Source: Shimia sp. R10_1 (lineage in GTDB: Bacteria > Pseudomonadota > Alphaproteobacteria > Rhodobacterales > Rhodobacteraceae). Taken from it: DNA of 64,000 bases. The stretch lies in contig NZ_JAGHQX010000001.1 of NCBI RefSeq assembly GCF_017744095.1, positions 310,001 through 374,000 of the forward strand. Reading direction: 5' to 3'. The notes below the pieces were generated by a model. That model did not search any database. It was not told the origin of the DNA and was given only the letters and a program-made list of their open reading frames with translations. The translations under genes were made by a program, and so were the position numbers. The stretch's first letter is position 1, and each line of letters starts with the position of its first letter. This document shows positions 46,895-54,577 of this stretch, in pieces.

Positions 46895-47338
46895 TCAGAA
46901 ACTCATCCGAGCATCCGCCGCCATCATCGCCGCCGCCATCGCACCGGGTTTGGCCACACCAACCCCCTCCAGAAGGATCTCCGGCCCCTGCCCCCGTCCG
47001 GGCAGATACAGGGCGCAGACCTCAACCCTTGCACCGGGCATGGTCATGATCTTTTGCATCAGCCCCTGCGGGCTCACATCCATCGGCGGTTGCCCCGCTG
47101 TGGCGCTCTTCGGCGCATCTTTCAGCGCCAAATCGCCCCCGGCATCACACAACAGCACATGCGGAGCTGCCCCCTGTTGCGCCGCCTGCAACGTCAACAC
47201 CATCGCCATCAACTGCGTCTGCGGTGCGGCCTCTGTCAGAATCGTCACCAGCTTGGGCGCCTCCTGCGCTGAAACAGCCCCGGCACAGAGGCAGAGCGCA
47301 GCGGCAGTATTGGCGAGTATGGTTTTCAATCGGGTCAC
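46895..47338 (-). CDS. Exported DsrE-like protein
   Basis: 147-aa protein with a Sec signal peptide (AAALCLCAGAVSAQ, cleavage after SAQ near residue 25) followed by a DsrE/TusD-like alpha/beta fold: LVTILTEAAPQTQLMAMVLTLQA (split), then VLLCDAGGD and VEVCALYLPGRG. Two cysteines sit at the ends of strands, positions typical for sulfur-carrier or persulfide chemistry in the family. GTG start with AAAGGA upstream. A perfect ATTC-N8-GAAT palindrome lies 118 bases before the start, so it may be controlled by a persulfide-sensing ArsR-type repressor (inference). Confidence 0.72.
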   Translation of the reverse strand: MTRLKTILANTAAALCLCAGAVSAQEAPKLVTILTEAAPQTQLMAMVLTLQAAQQGAAPHVLLCDAGGDLALKDAPKSATAGQPPMDVSPQGLMQKIMTMPGARVEVCALYLPGRGQGPEILLEGVGVAKPGAMAAAMMAADARMSF

Positions 47339-47455
47339 AATGGCATCCTTTCATCCATAAATCAGATAGAGGCCCGCAGCGGAATGTTGCGGTGGCCTCT
47401 CTGGATGTCACAGCACCACAGGGCGATCTCAGCGCCTTTGATCCAAATCATATAC

Positions 47456-47471
47456 ATTCACTTAAGTGAAT
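47456..47471. promoter_or_regulatory. ATTC-N8-GAAT palindrome upstream of the DsrE-like gene
   Basis: ATTCACTTAAGTGAAT is a perfect 16-bp palindrome, with further imperfect ATCAT/ATGAT arms outside it. The pattern ATTC-N8-GAAT is, as I recall, the recognition motif of SqrR/BigR, which respond to sulfide-derived persulfides. The only gene start it can serve is the minus-strand DsrE-like gene. A TATGAT (minus strand) next to it could be the -10. Confidence 0.65.
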
Positions 47472-47483
47472 ATGATTCTCCCT

Positions 47484-47514
47484 AAAAAAGAAAAGGCACC
47501 CCCGAAGGGATGCC
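47484..47514 (-). terminator. Rho-independent terminator of the dmdA-acuI transcript
   Basis: On the minus strand GGCATCCC and GGGGTGCC pair over 8 bp with one G-T pair and a TTCG tetraloop, then TTTTCTTTTTT. It lies 24 bases beyond the acuI stop. Confidence 0.9.
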
Positions 47515-47538
47515 CAAAATGATCAAACTTCGCGTGTG

Positions 47539-48531
47539 TTAGGCGTTTACGTCCACCACGACACGACCCTGAACCTGACCTTTCAGAATATCTGCGCCCA
47601 ATTGCGGCAGATCCGACAGGGTTGCAGGCTTCACCATCGCTTCCAGCTTCTCCATCGGCAGATCGCTGGCAATCCGCTGCCAGGCGCGCACGCGGTCTTC
47701 ATAAGGGCGCATCACAGAGTCGATGCCCAAGAGGTTCACACCGCGCAGCAGGAAGGGGATCACGGTTGCAGGCAGACCTGCGCCACCAGCAAGACCCACA
47801 GCAGCAACCGAGCCGCCATATTTCATCTGGCCCAGCACCCGCGCAAGCATTTCGCCCCCAACGGCGTCAACACACCCGGCCCATGTCTCTGTTTCCAGCG
47901 GGCGTTTCACGGTTTCATTTAGCTCTTCGCGGGCCACAATCTGGCTCACGCCCAGCGATTTCAGATAGTCAGCTGTTTCCGGACGCCCGGTGACACCGGC
48001 CACCTCATAGCCGAGGTTGGCCAAAATCGCGACCGCCACAGAGCCAACGCCGCCCGCCGCACCGGTCACCAGAACCGGGCCTTTGTCTGGGCTGACCCCA
48101 TGATCTTCCAGCGCCATCACCGATAGCATGGAGGTAAAGCCAGCGGTGCCCACAGCCATGGCCTGTTTGGTGCTCAACCCTTCAGGCAGCGGCACCAGCC
48201 AATCCGCTTTTACACGGGCTTTCTGGCCATAGCCGCCCCAGTGCACTTCGCCCACGCGCCAGCCGGTCAACACCACCTTGTCGCCAGGCTTGTAGCGATC
48301 ATCCTCAGAGCTCTCCACAGTGCCTGCAAAGTCAATGCCCGGCACATGCGGATAGTTGCGCACCAGCCCGCCACCTTTGGCTGACAGGCACAGCCCGTCT
48401 TTGTAGTTCACCGTGGAATATTCCACCGCAACCGTCACATCGCCGGCTGGCAGCTGGCTCTCGTCCATTTCCTGAATGGCACCGCTTGCAAGGCCATCTT
48501 CGCCCTGTGTCATCACCAATGCTTTAAACAT
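47539..48531 (-). CDS. acuI: Acrylyl-CoA reductase AcuI-type oxidoreductase
   Basis: 330-aa zinc-free medium-chain reductase. The quinone-oxidoreductase-like opening VNYKDGLCLSAKGG, the cofactor site VLVTGAAGGVGSVAVAIL and GVTGRPE are as in the YhdH/AcuI family. AcuI reduces acryloyl-CoA to propionyl-CoA with NADPH, detoxifying the product of DMSP breakdown. ATG at 48531 follows AGGAGAG; the earlier in-frame ATG lacks this. dmdA lies 104 bases upstream, the pairing known from roseobacters, which is the main reason to prefer AcuI over a general YhdH. Confidence 0.88.
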   Translation of the reverse strand: MFKALVMTQGEDGLASGAIQEMDESQLPAGDVTVAVEYSTVNYKDGLCLSAKGGGLVRNYPHVPGIDFAGTVESSEDDRYKPGDKVVLTGWRVGEVHWGGYGQKARVKADWLVPLPEGLSTKQAMAVGTAGFTSMLSVMALEDHGVSPDKGPVLVTGAAGGVGSVAVAILANLGYEVAGVTGRPETADYLKSLGVSQIVAREELNETVKRPLETETWAGCVDAVGGEMLARVLGQMKYGGSVAAVGLAGGAGLPATVIPFLLRGVNLLGIDSVMRPYEDRVRAWQRIASDLPMEKLEAMVKPATLSDLPQLGADILKGQVQGRVVVDVNA

Positions 48532-48596
48532 CTCATCTCTCCTAACGTTCACATCAAGCGCCCAAGGCGCATGTCATTTCCGGTTTCTCATTCTCA

Positions 48597-48616
48597 AAAT
48601 ATCCCCGCCGGAGGCA
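48597..48616 (+). repeat. Copy 1 of a 20-bp interspersed repeat
   Basis: The core ATATCCCCGCCGGAGGC, with identical flanks to 20 bases in all, sits between the dmdA stop and the acuI start. An identical copy lies at 59892-59911 just after the ribbon-helix-helix gene. I recall this kind of motif near gene ends in roseobacter genomes; its role is not known. Confidence 0.6.
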
Positions 48617-48635
48617 TCTTTCCCCGCCGCGGGCG

Positions 48636-49739
48636 TCAGTTCCAGAAGGCTTCCCAGACGGTTGCCGCGCGCACCCCATCCGGCGTCACAACATCCAGTT
48701 CCGTGCCACTGTTCCAATGGGTCATGCGGATCATGCCAATGGCCACATTGGTGTTGAAATCAGGCGACCAGGCTGCACTGCTGATATTGCCGACATGCTG
48801 ATCTCCATCCATCACCGGCCAAAGCTGATCACACCGTGCCACGGCATCACCGTGAATTTCCACCGGTCGGATCTGGCGCACCGGCCCTTCCTGCGCCACC
48901 CGCAACAGCGCATCACGCCCGACACAGCCAATCGCGGTGTTGGTGTTACAGAACCGCCCAAGCCCACATTCATGGGGCGTGTTGTCGTCCGTCATGTCAT
49001 TGCCATAACTCAGCAATCCGCCCTCAATCCGCTCAATCAGATTGGGACAGCCCGCATGCACATCCAGATCTTTGCCCGCTTCCATCAGGGCGTTCCACAG
49101 CGGCATGCCGATGTCGCTGCCGTCGACGTAGATTTCAAAGCCGCCCTGTTTGGAGTAACCCGAACGTGCCACCACCAGATTGCGGCCCTGAAAATCAAAC
49201 CAGCCAAAACGGAAGAATTTCACGTCGCGGATCTTGTCGCCAAACACCCGCGCCATCAGCTCTTCAGCCTTGGGACCTTGCACCGCCAGCGGGCTCACAT
49301 CTGGCTCATCCACCAGCACATCCAGACGATAGCCATAGGCAATGCCCTTGACCCAGAACAGCAGATCGCTGTCCGCAATCGAAATCCACCAGCGGTCCTC
49401 GGCCAGCTTGACCGCCACCGGATCATTGAGCATGCCACCGGTTTCATCCACGATTGGAACATAGAAACACTGCCCCGGCAGCATCGCCCGCAAGTCGCGC
49501 GGGGTCAGCATCTGCATCAGGCGACCGGCATCCGGCCCACGCAGCTCCACCTGACGCTCACAAGCCACATCCCAGACCTGCACAGCCGTCTTCAGGTGAC
49601 GATAATCTTCCTCAACGGAGCGAAACACCGTCGGCAGCAACATCCGATTGTACACCGTATAGGCTTTGACTCCAGCGGCCTCGACGCCTTCAGAAAACGG
49701 TGTGCGGCGCAAGCGCCGAGATGGGGAAATCAAAGCCAT
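48636..49739 (-). CDS. dmdA: Dimethylsulfoniopropionate demethylase
   Basis: 367-aa folate-dependent enzyme transferring a methyl group from DMSP to tetrahydrofolate, giving methylmercaptopropionate. It belongs to the GcvT/aminomethyltransferase fold (LRGPDAGRLMQMLTPRDL, YSKQGGFEIYVDG, GLLSYGNDMTDDNTPHECGLG split) and matches DmdA in length and in the N-terminal VYNRMLLPTVF. The adjacent acuI supports this over other GcvT relatives. The start lies within the last 10 bases of the DinB gene, implying cotranscription with the three genes upstream. Confidence 0.92.
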   Translation of the reverse strand: MALISPSRRLRRTPFSEGVEAAGVKAYTVYNRMLLPTVFRSVEEDYRHLKTAVQVWDVACERQVELRGPDAGRLMQMLTPRDLRAMLPGQCFYVPIVDETGGMLNDPVAVKLAEDRWWISIADSDLLFWVKGIAYGYRLDVLVDEPDVSPLAVQGPKAEELMARVFGDKIRDVKFFRFGWFDFQGRNLVVARSGYSKQGGFEIYVDGSDIGMPLWNALMEAGKDLDVHAGCPNLIERIEGGLLSYGNDMTDDNTPHECGLGRFCNTNTAIGCVGRDALLRVAQEGPVRQIRPVEIHGDAVARCDQLWPVMDGDQHVGNISSAAWSPDFNTNVAIGMIRMTHWNSGTELDVVTPDGVRAATVWEAFWN

Positions 49740-50245
49740 GCCGCACCCTCCGGCAACAACGCCACATCTGTATCGCCAGGATCATGTCCAATGCTGGTCA
49801 GCATGGCATGGATTTGGCCACGGTGATGGGTCTGATGGTTGAAAAGCTGCACCACACATTGTGCAACCGGTTTTTGCATATCCGCATTCAGCATCTGTGC
49901 ATGCCATTTCAGATCGCCTTCCAGATCCTCCGCGCGCAGCGCCTCGGCCCACGCGGCGATCCGCCGGTCCACGGCCAATCGCTCCTCAGACCAAAGTACA
50001 TAGGTCGCGCAGAGCTCTGCATGCTGCTTGGCAGCCACTTTGGGCCCTGCGCCCCCATCCAGACGGCTGATCCACAGAGTGTCAGCCCACAGGATGTGGT
50101 TCAGCGTCGCCATGATCGAGCCAAAAAATGCCCCGCGATCCTGACGCAGCTCTGCATCGCTCAATCTGTCGCAAACACCGCGCAGCTGACTGTTTTGCCA
50201 AGCATTATAACGCGCCATCATCTGACAGTACGCAGGCGCAATCAT
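49730..50245 (-). CDS. DinB family protein
   Basis: 171-aa four-helix-bundle protein of the DinB/DUF664 metalloprotein superfamily. The metal-binding histidines are recognisable: one in MATLNHILWADTLWISRL and two in FNHQTHHRGQIHAML. Superfamily members include thiol-dependent isomerases and transferases (mycothiol or bacillithiol users) as well as uncharacterised proteins; no function is known for this type. Its start shares one base with the DUF1326 stop, and its end overlaps dmdA by 10 bases. Confidence 0.85.
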   Translation of the reverse strand: MIAPAYCQMMARYNAWQNSQLRGVCDRLSDAELRQDRGAFFGSIMATLNHILWADTLWISRLDGGAGPKVAAKQHAELCATYVLWSEERLAVDRRIAAWAEALRAEDLEGDLKWHAQMLNADMQKPVAQCVVQLFNHQTHHRGQIHAMLTSIGHDPGDTDVALLPEGAAWL

Positions 50246-50949
50246 TACCGCGGGCCTTTCCAGTCAATCGGGCAGATCTCTGCGGATTTGCCGCCAAAGT
50301 CCCAGACCCGACCAAAGTCACGCACCTTTGATTTCGTGCCCACAGCGGCAATGATGTCTGGCCCCATCCAGTATTTGGAGTTGGAAATCATCACCGGATG
50401 ATCCGGGCTCGCGCCCTCCAGCATCTCCACCTCGCCCTGAATTTTGCGCCCCACATAAAGCGCGCGCTTTTTGCCGTCTCGAACGATGTCGACCTTTTCA
50501 CGCTCCGCCGAGAAAATATCGCTCACCAGCATTGTAAACAGCCCCGTAGTGCCGCCCGCTTGCCCCGAGAAAATCTGCAGCAGGCCATTGTAGGCCTTGC
50601 CGCTCGCGCGCTCATCCACATAAGCCGCGACCCGCCAGTCGCCTTCCGCCATCTTGCCGGGAATATAGACCATCAGGCCCACATTCAGCCCGCTCAGGTC
50701 TTCGCCCTCATAATGCCCCTCATCAATGGCAATCGCCATCCAGGCCTTACAGTCGCCTTCGGTGGGCGGATGCTGGCCCAGCGACACCACGCAGGGGCAG
50801 AACACGGTGCAGGAACAATTCAGGATCAACTCGCCTTTGATCGCCCATTCCGTCGGCGTCATCTTGCGCCGCTTGGGGTTGCTCATCCGGTTGTCGATCC
50901 GCTGTGACACCGGCAGTTTCTCTGCGTCAGGTCTGCGTTCCAAAGCCAT
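50245..50949 (-). CDS. DUF1326 cysteine-rich protein
   Basis: 234-aa protein of the DUF1326 family. The hallmark is the cysteine cluster LNCSCTVFCPC (C-x-C-x4-C-x-C) at about residue 42, followed by a further cysteine (EGDCKAWMA) and a conserved ISNSKYWMGPDI near the end. Such clustered cysteines suggest metal or thiol chemistry, but no role is established. ATG at 50949 has GGAGG six bases upstream; the open frame continues further but is the shadow of the neighbouring gene. Two bases separate it from DUF2182. Confidence 0.8.
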   Translation of the reverse strand: MALERRPDAEKLPVSQRIDNRMSNPKRRKMTPTEWAIKGELILNCSCTVFCPCVVSLGQHPPTEGDCKAWMAIAIDEGHYEGEDLSGLNVGLMVYIPGKMAEGDWRVAAYVDERASGKAYNGLLQIFSGQAGGTTGLFTMLVSDIFSAEREKVDIVRDGKKRALYVGRKIQGEVEMLEGASPDHPVMISNSKYWMGPDIIAAVGTKSKVRDFGRVWDFGGKSAEICPIDWKGPR

Positions 50950-50951
50950 GA

Positions 50952-51755
50952 TTATCCTCCATAAAACAAGCTTGGCATGACGATCAAAACGCCACCCCCG
51001 GCAATCAGCGCCACCCCCATCGGTTTGGTCACCCGATGGCCAATCTGTGGCAGTTTCTCCAGCACCATAAACAACGTGGCCAGCCCCATCCAAAGAAGGC
51101 TCATCACGCCACCGACAAATCCCAGCGCCATAAAGCCCCAGCAGCACCCGACGCAAAAGGCGCCCAGTCCCAGCCCCATGCGCAGTCCACCACCAAAACC
51201 GGTGCGCCAATGGCCCAGAAAATAGGTCATCGGGCTGTGACACACTCCATGACACACTTCTTTGGCACGGGTGAACTGAAACGCGCCCACCACAATCAGC
51301 AGGCCGCCAGACACCCAGGGGCTCTTGGCAATGCCAAGCATATCCACCACGCCGCCAAACAGCAGCGCAAGTTGAACCCCGGTGATCACCGCCGCAAAGG
51401 CCACCCAAACGATCAGATAGCCGAGCAAAACGCCAACCCAGCCGCCCCAGCTGCCATCCGCAGAACTCATCAGACGCTGATAATTGGTCAGTGTGGGCAC
51501 CATGGTTGGCAGCATCATCGCCGCCATCATCACCGCCCACATCACAAACAGCGGGCCGAAATTGGCCATCGGCATATACATCGGCATGCGTGGATCCATC
51601 GCTGCCATACGCGCGCCCATCTCGCCCGGGCGCCCGATCAGATCCACATCCATAGACATGGCCATGTCATACATCATCCACCACGCGCCAAGGATCGCGG
51701 CAAAGAAACTCAGCCACAAAAGGCTTCTTATGGAAAGAAAATCAAAGCGCGACAT
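50952..51755 (-). CDS. DUF2182 integral membrane protein
   Basis: 267-aa inner-membrane protein with about seven hydrophobic segments. It is notably Met- and Cys-rich: MDPRMPMYMPM near residue 53, VMMAAMMLPTM, CHGVCHSP and GAFCVGCCWG. DUF2182 proteins have been described as predicted metal-binding membrane proteins; the sulfur-rich motifs would suit copper or another soft metal (inference). A strong AAGGGAGGGGAG precedes the ATG. First gene of the five-gene series ending with acuI, facing the GntR gene. Confidence 0.8.
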   Translation of the reverse strand: MSRFDFLSIRSLLWLSFFAAILGAWWMMYDMAMSMDVDLIGRPGEMGARMAAMDPRMPMYMPMANFGPLFVMWAVMMAAMMLPTMVPTLTNYQRLMSSADGSWGGWVGVLLGYLIVWVAFAAVITGVQLALLFGGVVDMLGIAKSPWVSGGLLIVVGAFQFTRAKEVCHGVCHSPMTYFLGHWRTGFGGGLRMGLGLGAFCVGCCWGFMALGFVGGVMSLLWMGLATLFMVLEKLPQIGHRVTKPMGVALIAGGGVLIVMPSLFYGG

Positions 51756-51791
51756 CTCCCCTCCCTTGGCGACTCGTGCATTTCCCTATTT

Positions 51792-51836
51792 AATGTCAGA
51801 CAATTGAAGGTGCAGCAAACATTAAATGTCAGACAA
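51792..51836. promoter_or_regulatory. Two identical FadR-type operator sites between DUF2182 and gntR
   Basis: AATGTCAGACAA occurs at 51792-51803 and again at 51825-51836, exactly 33 bp (about three helical turns) apart. Each contains the dyad TGT-CAG-ACA, the form of site bound by FadR-subfamily GntR proteins. The first is 37 bases before the DUF2182 start; the second abuts the gntR start codon. The arrangement suggests cooperative binding and control of both directions. Confidence 0.75.
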
Positions 51837-52583
51837 ATGAAAATTGACCCAAAGAGCTCCGCCGATCTTTCGGCCCAGATTGCCAAGGCAATCAGAGATG
51901 CGATCATTTCCGGCGATTTGATCGTGGATGAGCGCCTGCCCTCTGAGTCTGAGCTGGCCGACCAGTTTCAAGTCTCCCGTCCCACGGTGCGCGAAGCGCT
52001 CAAACGTCTGGCCGCACAGAACCTGATCCGCACACAACGGGGCGCGTCTGGTGGGGCTTTCGTGCGCCGCCTCAGCTATGATGAGGCCGCAAGCCAACAC
52101 ATCACCACCAGCACGCTTTTGCTGTCCATGAACGCGGTGGATTTTGAGACCGCCTGCGAGGCACGTTTTGCGCTCGAACGCGCCTGTGCGCCGCTGTCCG
52201 CCAAACGCCGCACCCCCGATCATCTCGCCACCATGCGCGCCGAGATCCATCGCCAAGCCCAACCGGGCCTGTCTGATGAACGCTTCTGTGAGTCTGATGT
52301 GGCCTTTCACCGCGCGCTTGTGGACGGGGCCGCAAATCCGGTGCTGTCTTATCAGCTTGCCGGCGCGGTGGAGGCCATGCAACCGCTGATGAATATGATC
52401 ACCTTCACCCAGCGCAACCGCGACGTCATCATCGGTCTGCACACCCGCATCGCCAACGCGCTCGACGCACAGGACAGCGCCGCCGCCGACACAGCGCTGG
52501 CCGAACTCACCGCCTACACGCTGACGCTTGGCGAAGAGGCCATGGCCGCTCGCGCCGCTGCCAAGGCGCAATCAGAACGATAG
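51837..52583 (+). CDS. FadR-subfamily GntR transcriptional regulator
   Basis: 248-aa regulator: N-terminal winged helix (IRDAIISGDLIVDERLPSESELADQF in part, VSRPTVREALKRLAAQNLI) and a C-terminal FCD ligand domain whose metal-type residues are in FHRALVDGAANPV and LHTRIANAL. ATG at 51837 is the natural start although no Shine-Dalgarno is visible, because an operator occupies that spot; in-frame GTG 51810 and TTG 51804 are alternatives. It probably represses itself and the divergent DUF2182-DUF1326-DinB-dmdA-acuI series. In relatives a GntR gene is next to dmdA (from memory). Confidence 0.88.
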   Translation: MKIDPKSSADLSAQIAKAIRDAIISGDLIVDERLPSESELADQFQVSRPTVREALKRLAAQNLIRTQRGASGGAFVRRLSYDEAASQHITTSTLLLSMNAVDFETACEARFALERACAPLSAKRRTPDHLATMRAEIHRQAQPGLSDERFCESDVAFHRALVDGAANPVLSYQLAGAVEAMQPLMNMITFTQRNRDVIIGLHTRIANALDAQDSAAADTALAELTAYTLTLGEEAMAARAAAKAQSER

Positions 52584-52706
52584 ACCTTTTCTAGCTCCCT
52601 TTTAAGGCGCCCCGAGATCGCTCACGAATTTGTGTGCACTGCCCTTACAAGGCTGTGGCACACTTTCGACGACCGCACCTGTTCTTTCCGGGAAAGGAGC
52701 CACCTC

Positions 52707-53192
52707 ATGTTTACCCCCTCTTACAGCCGTCGTCGTTTTATCGTCGGGGCTGGTCTCACCGGCACCGCACTGGCGACAGGCCTAGTGTCCCCTGCGCAAG
52801 CCGCAGGGTTGAAGCCCACTCAAACCATGCGCGGTGGCTCCAACAACTATCGCCCCAACGCACCGATGGTTGACCGCCTCGGCACGGGTTTCTTTGTACA
52901 CGGTACGGTCCTGCGCGCAGGCTCGGGCGCGCCCATTGCCAACACCCGCATTCAAATCTGGGCGGCAACCACACTTGGCGGCGAACGTGAGCCACGCAAT
53001 CATGGCTCGGTGCTGACCCGCGCGGATGGCACCTACAGTCTGGAGATGGAGCAGATCGTGCCAAACTTCGGTCAGCCCCATGCCCATCTCGCCTATGACG
53101 ATGGCGCTTACAAAACCCTGTTTCTGCGCCCAGTGATGCCAAGCGCTCGCGATACCTCGCTCCAGGTTGATTTTGTCCTCGCCCCCGCATGA
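52707..53192 (+). CDS. Tat-exported intradiol-dioxygenase-like protein
   Basis: 161-aa exported protein. A twin-arginine signal (SRRRFIVGAG, then a hydrophobic stretch to SPAQA near residue 31) indicates export folded, with cofactor. The mature part is an intradiol-dioxygenase-type beta sandwich: GTVLRAGSGAPIANTRIQIW, TRADGTYSLEM and PHAHLAY. The His-x-His pair of the iron site is kept, but I do not find the two tyrosine ligands in their usual places (the PGPYP-like segment reads VPNF). Catalysis on catechols is therefore doubtful. Followed 4 bases later by a ferric-reductase-like gene. Confidence 0.75.
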   Translation: MFTPSYSRRRFIVGAGLTGTALATGLVSPAQAAGLKPTQTMRGGSNNYRPNAPMVDRLGTGFFVHGTVLRAGSGAPIANTRIQIWAATTLGGEREPRNHGSVLTRADGTYSLEMEQIVPNFGQPHAHLAYDDGAYKTLFLRPVMPSARDTSLQVDFVLAPA

Positions 53193-53196
53193 AGCC

Positions 53197-53817
53197 ATGG
53201 CCGTGACAGAGCGTAGTGCATCACAGCCCAACAAAACCGCGCTTGTCTGGGGCGCGCTCGCGCTTTTGATGCTCGCCCCTCTGCTGATCGCCTCTCAAAG
53301 CCCCTACCTCGCCTATCGCAACCTTGCCTATATTCTTGCCGGGTTTGCAGGCATCATCGCGCTGCTGCTTTTGTTTGTGCAGCCTCTTCTCGCCGCGGGC
53401 CACCTGCCCGGTCTACGCCCGCGCACGTCGCGCCTTTGGCACCGCGCCACCGGGAGCCTGATCCTCATTGCCGTGGCGGTCCATATCGGCGGGCTCTATC
53501 TCACAAGCCCGCCTGACACTCTGGATACGCTCCTGCTGGTGGCTCCGACGCCTTTCTCTGTCTACGGCGCCATCGCGTGCTACGGGCTGGTCATCACAGC
53601 CCTGCTCGTCACGCTGCGGCAACGCCTGCCTCTGCGCTATCTGCACTGGTCAATTTTGCACAACACACTGGCCTTGCTCATCGTGATCTCCACCGTAATG
53701 CACGCCTTGCTGATAGAGGGCACCATGGGCCCGCTGTCCAAATGGCTCACCTGCGGCGCTGTGCTTTTGGTCACGTCCTGGGTGCTCTGGGACATACGCG
53801 TGCGCCGCCCGCGTTGA
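53197..53817 (+). CDS. Ferric-reductase-like transmembrane protein
   Basis: 206-aa inner-membrane protein with six hydrophobic segments. Histidines spaced for two haems occur in consecutive helices: LWHRATGSLILIAVAVHIG and LHWSILHNTLALLIVISTVMH (split). No FAD or NAD domain follows, so electrons must come from another protein. ATG at 53197 is 4 bases past the Tat-protein stop; a TTG at 53167 inside that gene is less likely. The pair suggests a periplasmic redox or iron function (inference). Confidence 0.8.
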   Translation: MAVTERSASQPNKTALVWGALALLMLAPLLIASQSPYLAYRNLAYILAGFAGIIALLLLFVQPLLAAGHLPGLRPRTSRLWHRATGSLILIAVAVHIGGLYLTSPPDTLDTLLLVAPTPFSVYGAIACYGLVITALLVTLRQRLPLRYLHWSILHNTLALLIVISTVMHALLIEGTMGPLSKWLTCGAVLLVTSWVLWDIRVRRPR

Positions 53818-53929
53818 ACTTCCTGAAACCTGCTTGAAGTTTTTGTCCGCAAAGGTTTTTCTCCGCGCAACTTGCCTCTGGTCGCAGACAGCCGTCAAAC
53901 CAGAAGGCCAACCCGTTAGGAGAGAGACC

Positions 53930-54577
53930 ATGCGCCCAACTGACCATCTGCGCGACCTTGCTGGCGAAGACTGGATCGCAGCCACAACCCACCCGTTCTG
54001 CACCGAACTGGCGGACGGCACCCTGCCGTTGGACAAAATGCGCTGGTATCTTGCGCAGGATTATCAGTTTGTCGGCAACTTCGTTCGGCTGTTGGCAAGC
54101 GCCATCGCCCACGCCCCAACCCTGGCAGATTCTGTGCCAGCCGCGCAGTTCCTCGCGGTGGTCACTGGACCTGAGAACACATACTTCCTGCGCTCCTTTG
54201 AAGCGCTGGGCATGGACGCCGCCGCGCAAACGCCGCCAGCCGCATCTCCAACCGAGGGCTTCAACGCACTGATGGCAGAGGCCGCCTCATCAGGCCGCTA
54301 TGAATTGATGTTGGCCGTGCTGGTTGTGGCAGAGTGGGTCTATCTCAGCTGGGCAACCCCAGTGAACCCACCCAAAGAAGACCTGCCGTTTTATTTTGCA
54401 GAATGGATCACCCTGCATGCGGGCGAAGGCTTTGAGGGCGTCGTCGCCTATCTGCGCAGCCAGCTTGATGCCGTTTGGCCCGATCTGTCTGACGCCGCGA
54501 AGTCAGAAGTCGAGGCAATGTTCCTGCGTGCCGCAAAGCTGGAGCGGCAATTCTGGGATGCCGCATACGCGTCCTGA
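53930..54577 (+). CDS. TenA/thiaminase-II-like protein (TenA_E type)
   Basis: 215-aa helical protein of the TenA/PqqC superfamily. The conserved Asp lies in YLAQDYQFVGNF. The region where classical TenA has its catalytic Cys reads VVAEWVYLSW, with Glu, as in TenA_E proteins, so thiamin-precursor salvage by Cys chemistry is not expected. ATG at 53930 has AGGAGAGA upstream; the frame extends further without a better start. No thi genes and no TPP riboswitch are nearby. Confidence 0.8.
   Translation: MRPTDHLRDLAGEDWIAATTHPFCTELADGTLPLDKMRWYLAQDYQFVGNFVRLLASAIAHAPTLADSVPAAQFLAVVTGPENTYFLRSFEALGMDAAAQTPPAASPTEGFNALMAEAASSGRYELMLAVLVVAEWVYLSWATPVNPPKEDLPFYFAEWITLHAGEGFEGVVAYLRSQLDAVWPDLSDAAKSEVEAMFLRAAKLERQFWDAAYAS

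Noticed and set aside
50950-51540. N-terminal extension of the DUF1326 frame
   Set aside because: It overlaps DUF2182 in another frame and shows no domain; ATG at 50949 has a perfect GGAGG.
51036-51836. N-terminal extension of the GntR frame by 267 codons
   Set aside because: The extension is antisense to DUF2182 and His/Gln-rich; the regulator's own fold begins at 51837.
52650-52662. Third GntR site (TGTGGCACA) before the Tat-exported protein
   Set aside because: Only the outer TGT-N3-ACA matches; the flanks and centre differ from the two identical sites.
53818-53929. TPP riboswitch before the TenA-like gene
   Set aside because: Neither the CUGAGA nor the ACCUGA-type conserved segments are present.
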